Assembly: GCF_004683905.1 (NCBI RefSeq)
Contig: NZ_CP038438.1
Span: 4,464,001 to 4,528,000, forward strand
Direction of reading: 5' to 3'
DNA: 64,000 bases
DNA from: Pseudomonas fluorescens
GTDB taxonomy: Bacteria > Pseudomonadota > Gammaproteobacteria > Pseudomonadales > Pseudomonadaceae
Shown: in pieces, positions 33,856 through 42,013 of the stretch
Layout of the letters: each line of letters begins with the position of its first letter
How positions within the stretch are numbered: position 1 is the stretch's first letter
Made by a program: the position numbers and the translations under genes
The notes under the pieces: generated by a model
Told to the model about the DNA's origin: nothing
Seen by the model: only the letters and a program-made list of their open reading frames with translations
Database searches by the model: none

Positions 33856-35456
33856 TCGCCAAACGCCTTGCTTTTCAGCTTCTGATAACGCGCATAACGC
33901 GCGTCGGTGTCGGGCATCAGGCCGACCATTTTCAGGCAGGCCCGACATTCTTCCAGCTCCGCCGACGGCACACTGGTGTCGGTGCCGTGCAGCAGCGACT
34001 GGGCCATGTTCAGCGCGATACTGATGTTCTTCGGTTGCATCTTCAGCGCCTTGCGGAACACCTCGCGGGCCTCCACCAGATTGCCGGTCTTGTACACGCG
34101 CACGCCCTGACGGTTGAGGTCGGCGGCGGCGTTGCTCGAACTGAGGATAGTCGGGTCGTCGGTGAGCTTGGCGATGTCTTTCATCACCGCCGGATCGTCA
34201 CCGTAGATCTCCGCACAGCTCTTGAGCATCGAAGTGCCCGCCTCGGCCTGACCGAGCATCTGCAATTGCTTGGCGACCAGCAGCGCCGCTTCAGGGCTCA
34301 TGAACTGTTCCATGCCGTCGAGGCGCATCAGTGCTTGCTCGGTGAGCTTGTCGGCGGTCTCGGCATCGTTGAGCAGCAGACTGGTGGCCTTCATCAGCCG
34401 CGCACGAATCTGCAGGCCGGGGTCAGACGGGTTCTCTTTGGCGACGGCGCTGAGCGTGGTGTTGATCTCCAGCCGCGTGCGCGTGTCGAGCCCGCGCTCA
34501 CTGCCCTTGCTGATCAAGGCATGAGCCAGACCGAGGTTGCTTTCCGGGTCCTTGAACCGCGACTGCGCGCCCTGCGCCACCGCCTGACGATAGGCCCGGG
34601 ACGCGGTGTCGAAGTCTTCGTTGGCCATCGCCAGTTTGCCGAGCAACGCCTGCCGGCGCACCGCCAGCGGCGACAAACGAATCGCCTCCTCCAGCACCCG
34701 CTGCGCGCCTTTGGTATCGCCCTCGGCGACCAGCACATCGGCCATGCCGTCGTACAGCGCCGGCATCATCGGGAACACTTTCAGCGCCTTTTCGTAAACA
34801 TCCTTGGCCTGCGCCACTTGCCCACGCTTGAACAACAACTTGCCCAGCCCGGCAAACGCCCACGGCAACGGCCGATCAGCAATGATGCTGTCGTAGAGGC
34901 GTTCAAGCGCTTCGTTCTGGTTCATATCGCGCAGCGCATCGGCGCGATAACGCAGGCACAGCGGCGAATAACGGATGTCCTGCTTGCACAGCGCAATACA
35001 GGCATTGAGCACCTCGACCGGTTTACCGCGATCAAGGGCTTGCAGAATCGGTTTGAGCAACGTCTTGCGCTGCTCCAGACGCTCCAGACGCTGCGCCAGG
35101 CCGGAGCGGTTGAACGGCTTGGTCAGGTAGGCATCCGGCTCATGCTCCAGGGCGCTGAGCACCATCGCCTGACTGGTCTCGGCCGTGACCATGACAAACA
35201 CCGCTTCATGGCTGATGAGCTTTTCCGACATCAAGTCTTCCAGCACCTGCTGGCCGTTCTTCTTGCCGTCGCCGAGGTGGAAATCCTGCAGAATGAAATC
35301 GTAGGACTTCTGCGCACACATCTTCAGCGCTTGCTCGCCGGTATCGGCGGTATCCACATCCTTGACCCCCAGTTCGCGCAGCATCGAGCGGACGGAACTG
35401 CGGAAATCCGAGAAATCATCGACGATCAGAAAACTCTTTTGGTGATACGACAGCAT
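33852..35456 (-). CDS. Response regulator with TPR output region
   Basis: A 534-residue protein: receiver domain at residues 1-125 (phospho-accepting aspartate in FILQDFHLGDGKKNG, lysine in YLTKPFNRSG) followed by a long array of TPR-like helical pairs (clearly around 180-330 and 440-510, e.g. AFAGLGKLLFKRGQVAQAKDVYEKAL). There is no DNA-binding or enzymatic output, so it should act through protein contacts. The start at 35456 is just before LSYHQKSFLIVDD; a start 25 codons upstream is unlikely. First gene of a two-gene operon with the kinase. Confidence 0.88.
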   Translation of the reverse strand: MLSYHQKSFLIVDDFSDFRSSVRSMLRELGVKDVDTADTGEQALKMCAQKSYDFILQDFHLGDGKKNGQQVLEDLMSEKLISHEAVFVMVTAETSQAMVLSALEHEPDAYLTKPFNRSGLAQRLERLEQRKTLLKPILQALDRGKPVEVLNACIALCKQDIRYSPLCLRYRADALRDMNQNEALERLYDSIIADRPLPWAFAGLGKLLFKRGQVAQAKDVYEKALKVFPMMPALYDGMADVLVAEGDTKGAQRVLEEAIRLSPLAVRRQALLGKLAMANEDFDTASRAYRQAVAQGAQSRFKDPESNLGLAHALISKGSERGLDTRTRLEINTTLSAVAKENPSDPGLQIRARLMKATSLLLNDAETADKLTEQALMRLDGMEQFMSPEAALLVAKQLQMLGQAEAGTSMLKSCAEIYGDDPAVMKDIAKLTDDPTILSSSNAAADLNRQGVRVYKTGNLVEAREVFRKALKMQPKNISIALNMAQSLLHGTDTSVPSAELEECRACLKMVGLMPDTDARYARYQKLKSKAFGE

Positions 35457-35678
35457 CGAAGATTTCCAGGCAATTGAAGTAGGTGAACCGGGGGCGTTTT
35501 CACAGGCGCGCAGATGATAGCTGGAGGCCAAATGCTATCAAGCGATTTCGCGCGAGTCTGAGGTCGCCGAAGGAGTTATCGGCAAGGAGTGGGGTTCTCT
35601 GAAGTGGAGGGGTTCAAGATTCCTTGGGCAGCGATTACCCTGCGCGCCGGGTCATCTTTTCACTACAGGGTTTATCTC

Positions 35679-37040
35679 GTGTACATCAAAGGACGTTGCA
35701 TCGTGTCCGCCTGTGCGCTGCTGTTTTTCCAGCAGGCGATGGCGGGCGGAATGGATTGTGCGAAAGCGGCGAGTGCCGTGGAGAAGGCTGTTTGTGCGGA
35801 TAAAGGGTTGTATGAGCTGGATGCGCAGATGGGTGCTGCATACAGCAAACTCATGAAGTCAGCGCCAGATAAAACGGCCGAGCTTAAAGGCGCTCAGCGC
35901 CTTTGGCTAAAGACCCGCAATCAATGCGTTGAAAATGTCAGTTGCCTTAATCAGCGCTATCGCGAACGGCTCGAATCATTGCAAACGCAATGGATCGATA
36001 CGCTGGCGTACTTGCCCGACGAGATAGACAGACAGGCGATGGTCGAGCTGCAGCAACGTATCGAGGCGGCGAGCAAGGTTGATCCCGAGTTTGCTCTGGA
36101 AAAGACTCTAGGTGCATTCACGGTAAGCCTTGATAAAACTTCGTTTGCCGGTGTTCCCGATGATGATGAGCAAACGCATTTTCCCGAAACGATCCCGAAA
36201 GGAGTGAGCCTGGATGAATGGAAGGCATTAAATGCGTCCAACATCACAGGTGCCTCTGAAATGGGTCAAACGACTTACACCCTTACCGATCTGGATGGCG
36301 ATGGATTGCGCGACCTGATCGTTGAAACCTACTCAGGCGGCACCGGGTTGTTCTGGTACACCGAAACCTGGCGCGGCACAGGAAGCAGGTTCACCAGACG
36401 AGGTGCCGAAGCTGCTACCGAACCCAACGCCGAGACCACCCTTTTCTACACCAATGATCGCGGCGCCAACCAAGCGGTCAACTGGGTCAAGGTGCATGAC
36501 AGAATTTACGCCGCCTATCGAGATGGCGCTTACGGTGTTGATAAGGTCTATCTGCTCAACCCCCTGCGGATCAATCATCAGGTCCCCACGATAACGGTGC
36601 AGTATGGTTATGAACTGAACGTGCCTCGCACTCAGGCGAATCAGGACAATCCGACAGCCTATGAACTGACCCCCACCGTACAAAAGGCACTCATTCTAGG
36701 TTTATCCAAGATAAGAAATACGGAGTCGAAGAACTCGGCCCCCATCTGCCCAATCCCCTCATCAGGCCCGGGGGACGATGACTATTACAGCTACGGCGCA
36801 AGTTATTACGCGATTGAACCCGTCGCCGATTTCCCGGTGATCATCGGCGACGACTGCTTTATCGCCAGACTGATCAATTGGTTTGGTAGCTACGATGAAA
36901 AAGTCGGGCTGTTTGCGCAACTGGCGTTGCGAAAGCCGGGATCAGAAGAGCAGGCACAAAGCTATACGGTCAACGGGCGCCGCCACATAACTCAAGTAAG
37001 CATCTCAATAGGCAAAGCCGAGGGTGGCGCGGCAAACTAG
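35679..37040 (+). CDS. Secreted LprI-like (DUF1311) protein with extra C-terminal domain
   Basis: A protein of 454 residues from the GTG at 35679, with a signal peptide (VYIKGRCIVSACALLFFQQAMA, cut before GG). Mature residues 1-75 form an LprI-like domain with four cysteines (MDCAKAASAVEKAVC, RNQCVENVSCL). The following 350 residues contain a TDLDGDGLRDLIV calcium-loop-like motif and a possible disulfide (CPIPSS, DDCFIA), with no family I recognise. LprI-like domains can inhibit lysozyme. A longer frame from 35589 has no signal peptide at its start. The DNA looks less GC-rich than its neighbours and a tRNA-Arg gene lies just downstream. Confidence 0.75.
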   Translation: MYIKGRCIVSACALLFFQQAMAGGMDCAKAASAVEKAVCADKGLYELDAQMGAAYSKLMKSAPDKTAELKGAQRLWLKTRNQCVENVSCLNQRYRERLESLQTQWIDTLAYLPDEIDRQAMVELQQRIEAASKVDPEFALEKTLGAFTVSLDKTSFAGVPDDDEQTHFPETIPKGVSLDEWKALNASNITGASEMGQTTYTLTDLDGDGLRDLIVETYSGGTGLFWYTETWRGTGSRFTRRGAEAATEPNAETTLFYTNDRGANQAVNWVKVHDRIYAAYRDGAYGVDKVYLLNPLRINHQVPTITVQYGYELNVPRTQANQDNPTAYELTPTVQKALILGLSKIRNTESKNSAPICPIPSSGPGDDDYYSYGASYYAIEPVADFPVIIGDDCFIARLINWFGSYDEKVGLFAQLALRKPGSEEQAQSYTVNGRRHITQVSISIGKAEGGAAN

Positions 37041-37059
37041 ACAGCAGCAATGAAAACGA

Positions 37060-37096
37060 AAAAGCCCCGCCAGATCATCCTGTGCGGGGCTTTTTT
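37060..37096 (+). terminator. Rho-independent terminator of the LprI-like gene
   Basis: AAAAGCCCCGC and GCGGGGCTTTTTT arms enclose a 13-base loop, about 20 bases after the stop codon. Confidence 0.92.
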
Positions 37097-37122
37097 GCGA
37101 GCCTTGGCGAGGCTCTGAATGA

Positions 37123-37199
37123 TGGTGTCCCAGGGCAGGTTCGAACTGCCAACCTTCCCCTTAGGAGGGGGATGCTCTATCCAATTGAGCTACTGAGAC
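37123..37199 (-). tRNA. tRNA-Arg(CCT)
   Basis: A full cloverleaf on the minus strand of 77 bases with encoded CCA: acceptor GTCTCAG pairs with CTGGGAC, anticodon loop CTCCTAA gives CCT (reads AGG), T-loop GTTCGAA. It is a single-copy tRNA type often used as an integration site. Confidence 0.96.
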
Positions 37200-37330
37200 A
37201 CTGAGTTATCGCGGCCGGACGCGGCGCGACGGACGGCGTGCATGTTAACGGCCAGCCCCTGATTTGTCATGTCGTCCGTGGGCTTTTTAAGTGTAGGCAG
37301 GCGCCTTGCAATACTGCGGGAACATTTACC

Positions 37331-37374
37331 GTGCAATTTGCACTACCTCAAAAAGCCATCATTGCAGATTGCAA
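37331..37374 (+). promoter_or_regulatory. Two TGCA-N3-TGCA dyads upstream of a sigma54-type promoter
   Basis: GTGCAATTTGCAC (37331-37343) and TTGCAGATTGCAA (37362-37374) have centres 31 bp apart (three helical turns) and lie about 98 and 129 bp upstream of the predicted start. This is the usual arrangement of an enhancer-binding activator site; the activator is unknown. Confidence 0.5.
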
Positions 37375-37439
37375 CCCTCTCCCTATGAAAAACCCTTGCA
37401 AATCCTTGTTTTTAAAGGACTTCACAGCGGTTAGACTGT

Positions 37440-37455
37440 TGGCACGACGGCTGCT
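37440..37455 (+). promoter_or_regulatory. Sigma54-type promoter of the two small genes
   Basis: TGGCACG-ACGG-CTGCT matches the RpoN consensus except for one base of the -12 element (C for T before TGC), with GG and GC at the required spacing. The predicted start near 37466 gives a 28-base leader. Confidence 0.6.
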
Positions 37456-37493
37456 TTGTCTGTTCTCACAACAGCACAAACGGAGTCCGCCCC

Positions 37494-37724
37494 ATGAACA
37501 GCACTCTCCTGCTCGCAAACGCTATCGCACTGGCGGTTTTGGTTGGCTTTCATTTTGTTCCAGAGAGTGCTGAACCGGTGGCTCAGCGTATGCCGCATTA
37601 TTTGCAGGTGCAGAAAGCGCCGCAGTTGGCGGTGCTGAGCGATCAGAGCGACTTCGCGGCGCAGCCAGTCAATGAGCCTGAGCAAGCACTGCCGACGCGC
37701 GACACCGAACGTCTGGTTTTTTGA
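37494..37724 (+). CDS. Small protein with N-terminal hydrophobic segment
   Basis: A 76-residue protein. Residues 3-22 (STLLLANAIALAVLVGFHFV) form a membrane segment or uncleaved signal; the rest is a polar, proline- and glutamine-containing tail that would lie outside the cytoplasm. It has no domain that I recognise. The ATG follows an ACGGAG box. It is followed by another small membrane-protein gene 20 bases later, and both lie behind the sigma54-type promoter. Confidence 0.7.
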   Translation: MNSTLLLANAIALAVLVGFHFVPESAEPVAQRMPHYLQVQKAPQLAVLSDQSDFAAQPVNEPEQALPTRDTERLVF

Positions 37725-37744
37725 AATATCTTCAGGAGTACAGC

Positions 37745-37924
37745 ATGTCCAGATCAGCCGCAGGATTTCTGATCCTCGCCTTATTGAGTGGCGTTGTGCA
37801 TTTTTCGCTGTTCGAGGAAACCTCACTCACCCTGCCCCTGATTGGCTGCGGCGTGTTTGCGGTGTTGTTTGTGCTGGCCCTGGTGGCCGGGCGCAGGATC
37901 AAGTTTGATCCGGTGCTGCGTTAA
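37745..37924 (+). CDS. Small two-helix membrane protein
   Basis: A 59-residue protein with two membrane helices (about residues 6-22 and 33-50) joined by a short acidic loop (FEETS), with a basic C-terminal end. CAGGAG lies eight bases before the ATG. A few in-frame codons upstream (from 37721) have no ribosome site. It probably forms an operon with the 76-residue gene. Its 3' end overlaps the phnN end by 26 bases on the other strand. Confidence 0.7.
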   Translation: MSRSAAGFLILALLSGVVHFSLFEETSLTLPLIGCGVFAVLFVLALVAGRRIKFDPVLR

Positions 37925-38468
37925 GACGGATCAAGCCCAGCAGTTGCTTGACGGCGTCCGCCAGGTCGCCCGAGTTGTCGATCAGATGCACGGGCAAGTC
38001 AGTTGCCCTTCTGTCCTTGAACAGCGCATTGCGCGCCAGTCTCGCATCGATCTGCTCAGGCGTCTCCCGCCCTCGTCTGAGCAGGCGTTCACGCAAGACC
38101 TCATCCTTGACCGTCAGCAGCACCGGCAGCAGCGTCGGATAGCGCTCAAGCGCCTGACGCAGGTTGGCGCGTGAGCCGTTCACCAGCACAGATCGTCCAG
38201 CGCGCAACCATTCGTCGATTTCTGCCGGGATACCATAAGCCAGCCCATTGGCCTGCCAGGACAGCGAGAAATCCCCGGCTTGCTGGCGTCGCTCGAACTC
38301 TTCGGGCGTCACGCCGATGGCATCCTCACCCACCGATTCCGCTGATCGGGTAATCACTCTGCGGATGATTTCGCATTTCAACTCACGCAAAGGCTCACGC
38401 GCGGCCTCGATCAGGCTGTCCTTGCCTGAACCGGAGGGTCCCATCAGATAAATAAGCCTGCCATCCAT
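37899..38468 (-). CDS. phnN: Ribose 1,5-bisphosphate phosphokinase PhnN
   Basis: A 189-residue guanylate-kinase-like P-loop protein. The Walker A motif is GPSGSGKDS near residue 12, followed by RRVITRSAESVGED and the SWQANGLAYGIP stretch diagnostic of PhnN. It phosphorylates ribose 1,5-bisphosphate to PRPP, normally as part of the phosphonate C-P lyase pathway. Here it stands alone, with no phn genes beside it. The ATG at 38468 is preferred over one six codons upstream. The 3' end overlaps the convergent small gene. Confidence 0.9.
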   Translation of the reverse strand: MDGRLIYLMGPSGSGKDSLIEAAREPLRELKCEIIRRVITRSAESVGEDAIGVTPEEFERRQQAGDFSLSWQANGLAYGIPAEIDEWLRAGRSVLVNGSRANLRQALERYPTLLPVLLTVKDEVLRERLLRRGRETPEQIDARLARNALFKDRRATDLPVHLIDNSGDLADAVKQLLGLIRLNAAPDQT

Positions 38469-38671
38469 CCTGAAAACGCCCTCCAACGGGTGTTTGCCCT
38501 AGTAAATCGGCAAATTGCCACTATCCTGTACAGGTAAGGAACAAGGATTGAAAGCCGCATAGCATGCACGTTCTGACGTCTTCGGACATCAACAGATGTG
38601 CACCCGGAAGCGGTCATTGATGCGGACCAAGGCAAAGTTTTCAAACCAGTCCGCATTTCTGATAATTGGTG

Positions 38672-38684
38672 CTGGCATTACGCC
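38672..38684 (+). promoter_or_regulatory. Candidate AmrZ autoregulatory site
   Basis: CTGGCATTACGCC resembles the GGC-A..AC-GCC core recalled for AmrZ operators. It lies ten bases after a TCTGA (38658-38662) that could be an AlgU-type -10, though no good AlgU -35 (GAACTT) is seen. The remainder of 38469-38856 shows only a TGCGGAC...GTCCGCA dyad (38621-38655) and no ORF. Confidence 0.4.
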
Positions 38685-38856
38685 TTTACCCAGCTCAATA
38701 TTTGTCACAGAATTGACGCCAATGATCTGGCAATTTTGAGGCATGATGCGGGCCTCTTAACAATTCAGGTTGAACCATTTGGCGCGGATGCTTGTCCTAC
38801 CACACATCCTGCGGCCAATCCCGAGAACCGCTCCCCTGAACTAACCGGTTAAATAT

Positions 38857-39183
38857 ATGCGCCCATTGAAACAGGCAATTTATTCCAGCCGTACGGCTGA
38901 CAAGTTCGTCGTACGTCTGCCAGACGGGATGCGTGAACGCATTGCCGAGGTGGCTCGCAATCATCATCGCAGCATGAACTCCGAAATCATTGCGCGCCTT
39001 GAGCAGAGTCTTATTCAGGAAGGCGCACTGGGCGAAGAGTTGAGCATGCGCCTGGACAGCCCGGAGCTTTCGCTGCATGAGCGTGAGCTGCTGCAACGCT
39101 TCCGTCAGCTGTCGCACCGTCAACAGAACGCACTGGTGTCGCTGATCGCTCACGACGCCGAGATGGCCGCAGACGCGTCCTGA
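38857..39183 (+). CDS. amrZ: Ribbon-helix-helix regulator AmrZ (AlgZ)
   Basis: A 108-residue Arc-family regulator. The beta-strand DKFVVRLPDGMRERIAEVA and helices with HHRSMNSEIIARLEQSL form the ribbon-helix-helix domain (residues 14-60); the C-terminal helix (HERELLQRFRQLSHRQQNALVSLI) drives tetramerisation. AmrZ controls alginate, cellulose, flagellar and c-di-GMP genes in Pseudomonas. It agrees closely with remembered P. aeruginosa AmrZ. It is a single gene with a long upstream region and its own terminator. Confidence 0.93.
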   Translation: MRPLKQAIYSSRTADKFVVRLPDGMRERIAEVARNHHRSMNSEIIARLEQSLIQEGALGEELSMRLDSPELSLHERELLQRFRQLSHRQQNALVSLIAHDAEMAADAS

Positions 39184-39201
39184 GTTGCGCCGAACATCTC
39201 A

Positions 39202-39228
39202 AGCCAGCTTAAGTGCTGGCTTTTTTTT
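39202..39228 (+). terminator. Rho-independent terminator of amrZ
   Basis: AGCCAGC-TTAAGT-GCTGGCT followed by seven T residues, 19 bases after the stop codon. Confidence 0.95.
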
Positions 39229-39264
39229 ACCCGGATTTTAATCACGACAATCCAAGGCAGACTT

Positions 39265-39355
39265 TGTGGTGAGGGGATTTATCCCCGACGGACTGCGCAG
39301 CAGGCCCTCTTCCGGGGTCGCTGCGCAACCCATCGGGGATAAATCCCCTCACTAC
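39265..39355. repeat. Inverted repeat of the GGGGATTTATCCCCGA family
   Basis: TGTGGTGAGGGGATTTATCC pairs with GGGGATAAATCCCCTCACTA across a 40-base centre. Confidence 0.85.
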
Positions 39356-39369
39356 AGATAACTACACAG

Positions 39370-39402
39370 GCACAAAAAAGCCCGCCATTTCGGCGGGCTT
39401 TT
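39370..39402 (-). terminator. Rho-independent terminator of mgtE
   Basis: AGCCCGCC-ATTTC-GGCGGGCT with a T-run on the minus strand, 14 bases after the mgtE stop. Confidence 0.93.
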
Positions 39403-39415
39403 GTATGGCAGCGAA

Positions 39416-40858
39416 TCAGAGCAGGAAGATCGTCGCCAACCCCAGAAAGATGAAGAAGCCACCACTGTCGGTCATGGCCGTGATCATCACACTGGCGCCC
39501 ATCGCCGGGTCGCGGCCCATCTTGGCCAGCGTCATCGGGATCAACACCCCCATCAGCGCCGCTAGTAGCAGGTTGAGGGTCATCGCCGCCGTCATCACCA
39601 CTCCCAGCGACCAACTGCCGTAAAGCAGGTAGGCGACCACACCGATCACCCCACCCCAGACCAGACCGTTGATCAACGCCACCGCCAGCTCCTTGCGCAT
39701 CAGACGCGAGGTGTTGCCGGTGCTGACCTGGTCGAGCGCCATGGCACGCACGATCATGGTGATCGTCTGGTTACCGGAGTTACCGCCGATACCCGCCACG
39801 ATCGGCATCAGCGCCGCCAGCGCCACCAGCTTCTCGATCGAGCCCTCGAACAGACCGATCACCCGCGACGCGACAAAGGCAGTGATGAGATTGATCGCCA
39901 GCCACGCCCAACGGTTGCGCAGGGATTTCCAGACGGAGGCGAAGATGTCTTCCTCTTCGCGCAGACCGGCCATGTTGAGCACTTCGCTTTCACTCTCTTC
40001 ACGAATCAGGTCGACCATTTCGTCGATGGTCAGACGGCCGATCAGCTTGCCGTTCTTGTCGACCACCGGGGCCGAGATCAAGTCGTAACGCTCGAACGCC
40101 TGAGCCGCGTCATAGGCGTCCTCGTCCGGATGAAAACTCACCGGATCGCTGGCCATGACTTCAGAAACCTGTTTCTCCGGATCGTTGACCAGCAGACGCT
40201 TGATCGGCAGCACGCCCTTGAGCACGCCGTCGTAATCGACCACGAACAGTTTGTCGGTGTGGCCCGGCAGCTCTTTGAGCCGACGCAGGTAACGCAGAAC
40301 CACTTCGAGGCTGACATCCTCGCGGATGGTCACCATCTCGAAGTCCATCAGCGCACCGACCTGCTCCTCGTCATAGGACAGGGCCGAACGCACGCGCTCG
40401 CGTTGTTGCTGGTCGAGCGTCTCCATCAGCTCATGGACGACGTCTCGCGGCAGCTCGGAGGCCAGGTCAGCAAGTTCGTCGGCGTCCATGTCCTTGGCCG
40501 CAGCCAGGAGCTCGTGATCGTCCATGTCGGCGATCAGCGTTTCACGAACGGAATCGGATACTTCGAGAAGAATGTCGCCGTCGCGATCAGCCTTGACCAG
40601 TTGCCAGAGCGTCAGACGGTCGTCCAGCGGCAAGGCTTCAAGGATGTAGGCAACGTCGGCGGAGTGCAGATCATCGAGTTTGCGTTGCAGCTCGACGAGG
40701 TTCTGCCGGTGAACCAGGTTCTCGACCCGGTCGTGGTGCGCGCCTTCCTGGCGATGAGTCAGGTCTTCGACGACCTTCTGGCGCTGCAGCAGCTCAACGA
40801 CCTGAGCCAGGCGATCCTGCAGGCTTTCCTGGGTTTTCTTTACTTCGATTTCGGACAT
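39416..40858 (-). CDS. mgtE: Magnesium transporter MgtE
   Basis: A 480-residue Mg2+ channel/transporter. The N-terminal helical MgtE_N superhelix (residues 40-155) is followed by two CBS domains (about 155-280: VVDYDGVLKGVLPIKRL and VVDKNGKLIGRLTIDEM) and a five-helix membrane domain (310-480) with the pore-lining GGNSGNQTITMIVRAMAL motif. Cytoplasmic Mg2+ bound at the N and CBS domains closes the pore. The gene is single; its 5' region of about 320 bases is shared with a divergent gene and contains the palindrome AGCCCCGGCGGGGCT (40973-40987), with no recognisable Mg riboswitch. Confidence 0.95.
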   Translation of the reverse strand: MSEIEVKKTQESLQDRLAQVVELLQRQKVVEDLTHRQEGAHHDRVENLVHRQNLVELQRKLDDLHSADVAYILEALPLDDRLTLWQLVKADRDGDILLEVSDSVRETLIADMDDHELLAAAKDMDADELADLASELPRDVVHELMETLDQQQRERVRSALSYDEEQVGALMDFEMVTIREDVSLEVVLRYLRRLKELPGHTDKLFVVDYDGVLKGVLPIKRLLVNDPEKQVSEVMASDPVSFHPDEDAYDAAQAFERYDLISAPVVDKNGKLIGRLTIDEMVDLIREESESEVLNMAGLREEEDIFASVWKSLRNRWAWLAINLITAFVASRVIGLFEGSIEKLVALAALMPIVAGIGGNSGNQTITMIVRAMALDQVSTGNTSRLMRKELAVALINGLVWGGVIGVVAYLLYGSWSLGVVMTAAMTLNLLLAALMGVLIPMTLAKMGRDPAMGASVMITAMTDSGGFFIFLGLATIFLL

Positions 40859-41179
40859 AGGCGAACTCCACTCCCAGCAGCGGGGCACGCCGGAAGGATC
40901 AATCAGTCAATTCATGATTGGTGAAACGGGCTACTGAGTAACTACTGGGTAAGTCCATGGAGGTTTTCCATAAGCCCCGGCGGGGCTGACGGGCGCAATG
41001 ATACACCGCCTGACGGTTTTAAACGTTAAAAAATCGCGGTCGAAACAAGTGCTTGCGCGACAAAGTTGAGCGCTGTCCTGACCCGTGCAGATGCGACGAC
41101 TCATCTTGAAAAGAAAACACACCGGCGTTGAAAAATGTAGCGACTACCCTTGAGCGTAGACCGTCATGGAGGACGTCGA

Positions 41180-41698
41180 ATGCTATCCAGAACATGCCTT
41201 TTTGTGGTCGCCAGCCTGCTCTGCCTGCCACTCGCCGGAGCCGCCACCACCCTTCACCGCTGCGAGGCTGCCAACCGCGGCATCACCTTCACGACCCTGA
41301 GCTGTGCGAGCGACGAGCAGCTTTCAGAGCAACAGGTTCACCCTTACTCGCCCGGATCCGTCGTACCGATCATGCCGGAACACAACCATGAGGAAATATC
41401 CGGTATGACAATCAGGGGACGTGAACCGGGCATCGTTGGCCGCTTGGCGGACAAATGCGGCAACCTGATCGATGCCAGGCAGCGCCGCGCAGCAATCATC
41501 AATCAACGAGTGATTGCCGGCATGAGCCAACAGGATGTCGAGAGCGCGCTCGGCAAACCGGACAAGGTGAATATTCGAACGTCGACGACGAGCTATCGCT
41601 ATGACCTGAAAAGAGGCCGAAGTGCTCAAGTCGATTTTGACGAGAAGGGATGCGTGAAAGGAAAAGCCAAATCGCAGGCAACAAAAAGCCCGCGTTAA
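41180..41698 (+). CDS. Secreted BamE/SmpA-like small protein
   Basis: A 172-residue protein with a signal peptide (MLSRTCLFVVASLLCLPLAGA). The mature N-terminus (HRCEAANRGITFTTLSCASDE) is like the DUF4124 domain, and the C-terminus (INQRVIAGMSQQDVESALGKPDKV...YRYDLKRG) resembles the BamE/SmpA two-helix plus sheet fold. It probably works in the periplasm; partner unknown. GGAGG lies eight bases before the ATG. It overlaps the terminator region at its 3' end and is divergent from mgtE. Confidence 0.75.
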   Translation: MLSRTCLFVVASLLCLPLAGAATTLHRCEAANRGITFTTLSCASDEQLSEQQVHPYSPGSVVPIMPEHNHEEISGMTIRGREPGIVGRLADKCGNLIDARQRRAAIINQRVIAGMSQQDVESALGKPDKVNIRTSTTSYRYDLKRGRSAQVDFDEKGCVKGKAKSQATKSPR

Positions 41699-41710
41699 AC
41701 GCGGGCTTCT
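41684..41710 (+). terminator. Rho-independent terminator overlapping the BamE-like gene's stop
   Basis: AAGCCCGCGT-TAA-ACGCGGGCTT spans the stop codon (the TAA lies in the loop) and is flanked by A and T runs on both sides, so it may also end the minus-strand tRNA transcript. Confidence 0.85.
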
Positions 41711-41716
41711 TGAATA

Positions 41717-41793
41717 TGGTGCACTCGACAGGATTCGAACCTGTGACCGCTCGGTTCGTAGCCGAGTACTCTATCCAGCTGAGCTACGAGTGC
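41717..41793 (-). tRNA. tRNA-Arg(ACG), copy 3 of 3
   Basis: Cloverleaf of 77 bases with encoded CCA on the minus strand: acceptor GCACTCG/CGAGTGC, anticodon loop CTACGAA (ACG, read as ICG), T-loop GTTCGAA. Confidence 0.97.
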
Positions 41794-41865
41794 ATTTTGT
41801 GTTTTTAGACCAGATCACAACTGGTTGAAGCCGAGTTGCCTGTATTGCTACAAACGACTCTTAAA

Positions 41866-41942
41866 TGGTGCACTCGACAGGATTCGAACCTGTGACCGCT
41901 CGGTTCGTAGCCGAGTACTCTATCCAGCTGAGCTACGAGTGC
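41866..41942 (-). tRNA. tRNA-Arg(ACG), copy 2 of 3
   Basis: Identical in sequence to the copies on both sides; repeat period 148-149 bp. The spacers (about 71 bp) are also strongly alike, so the cluster arose by tandem duplication. Confidence 0.97.
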
Positions 41943-42013
41943 ATTTGTGTTTTTAAACCAGACCACAACTGGCTGAAGCCGAGTTCTTTATATCGCTATA
42001 AACAACTCTTAAA

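Noticed and set aside
40859..41179. A magnesium riboswitch (M-box) before mgtE
   Set aside because: None of the M-box sequence blocks are seen; only a short GC palindrome is present.
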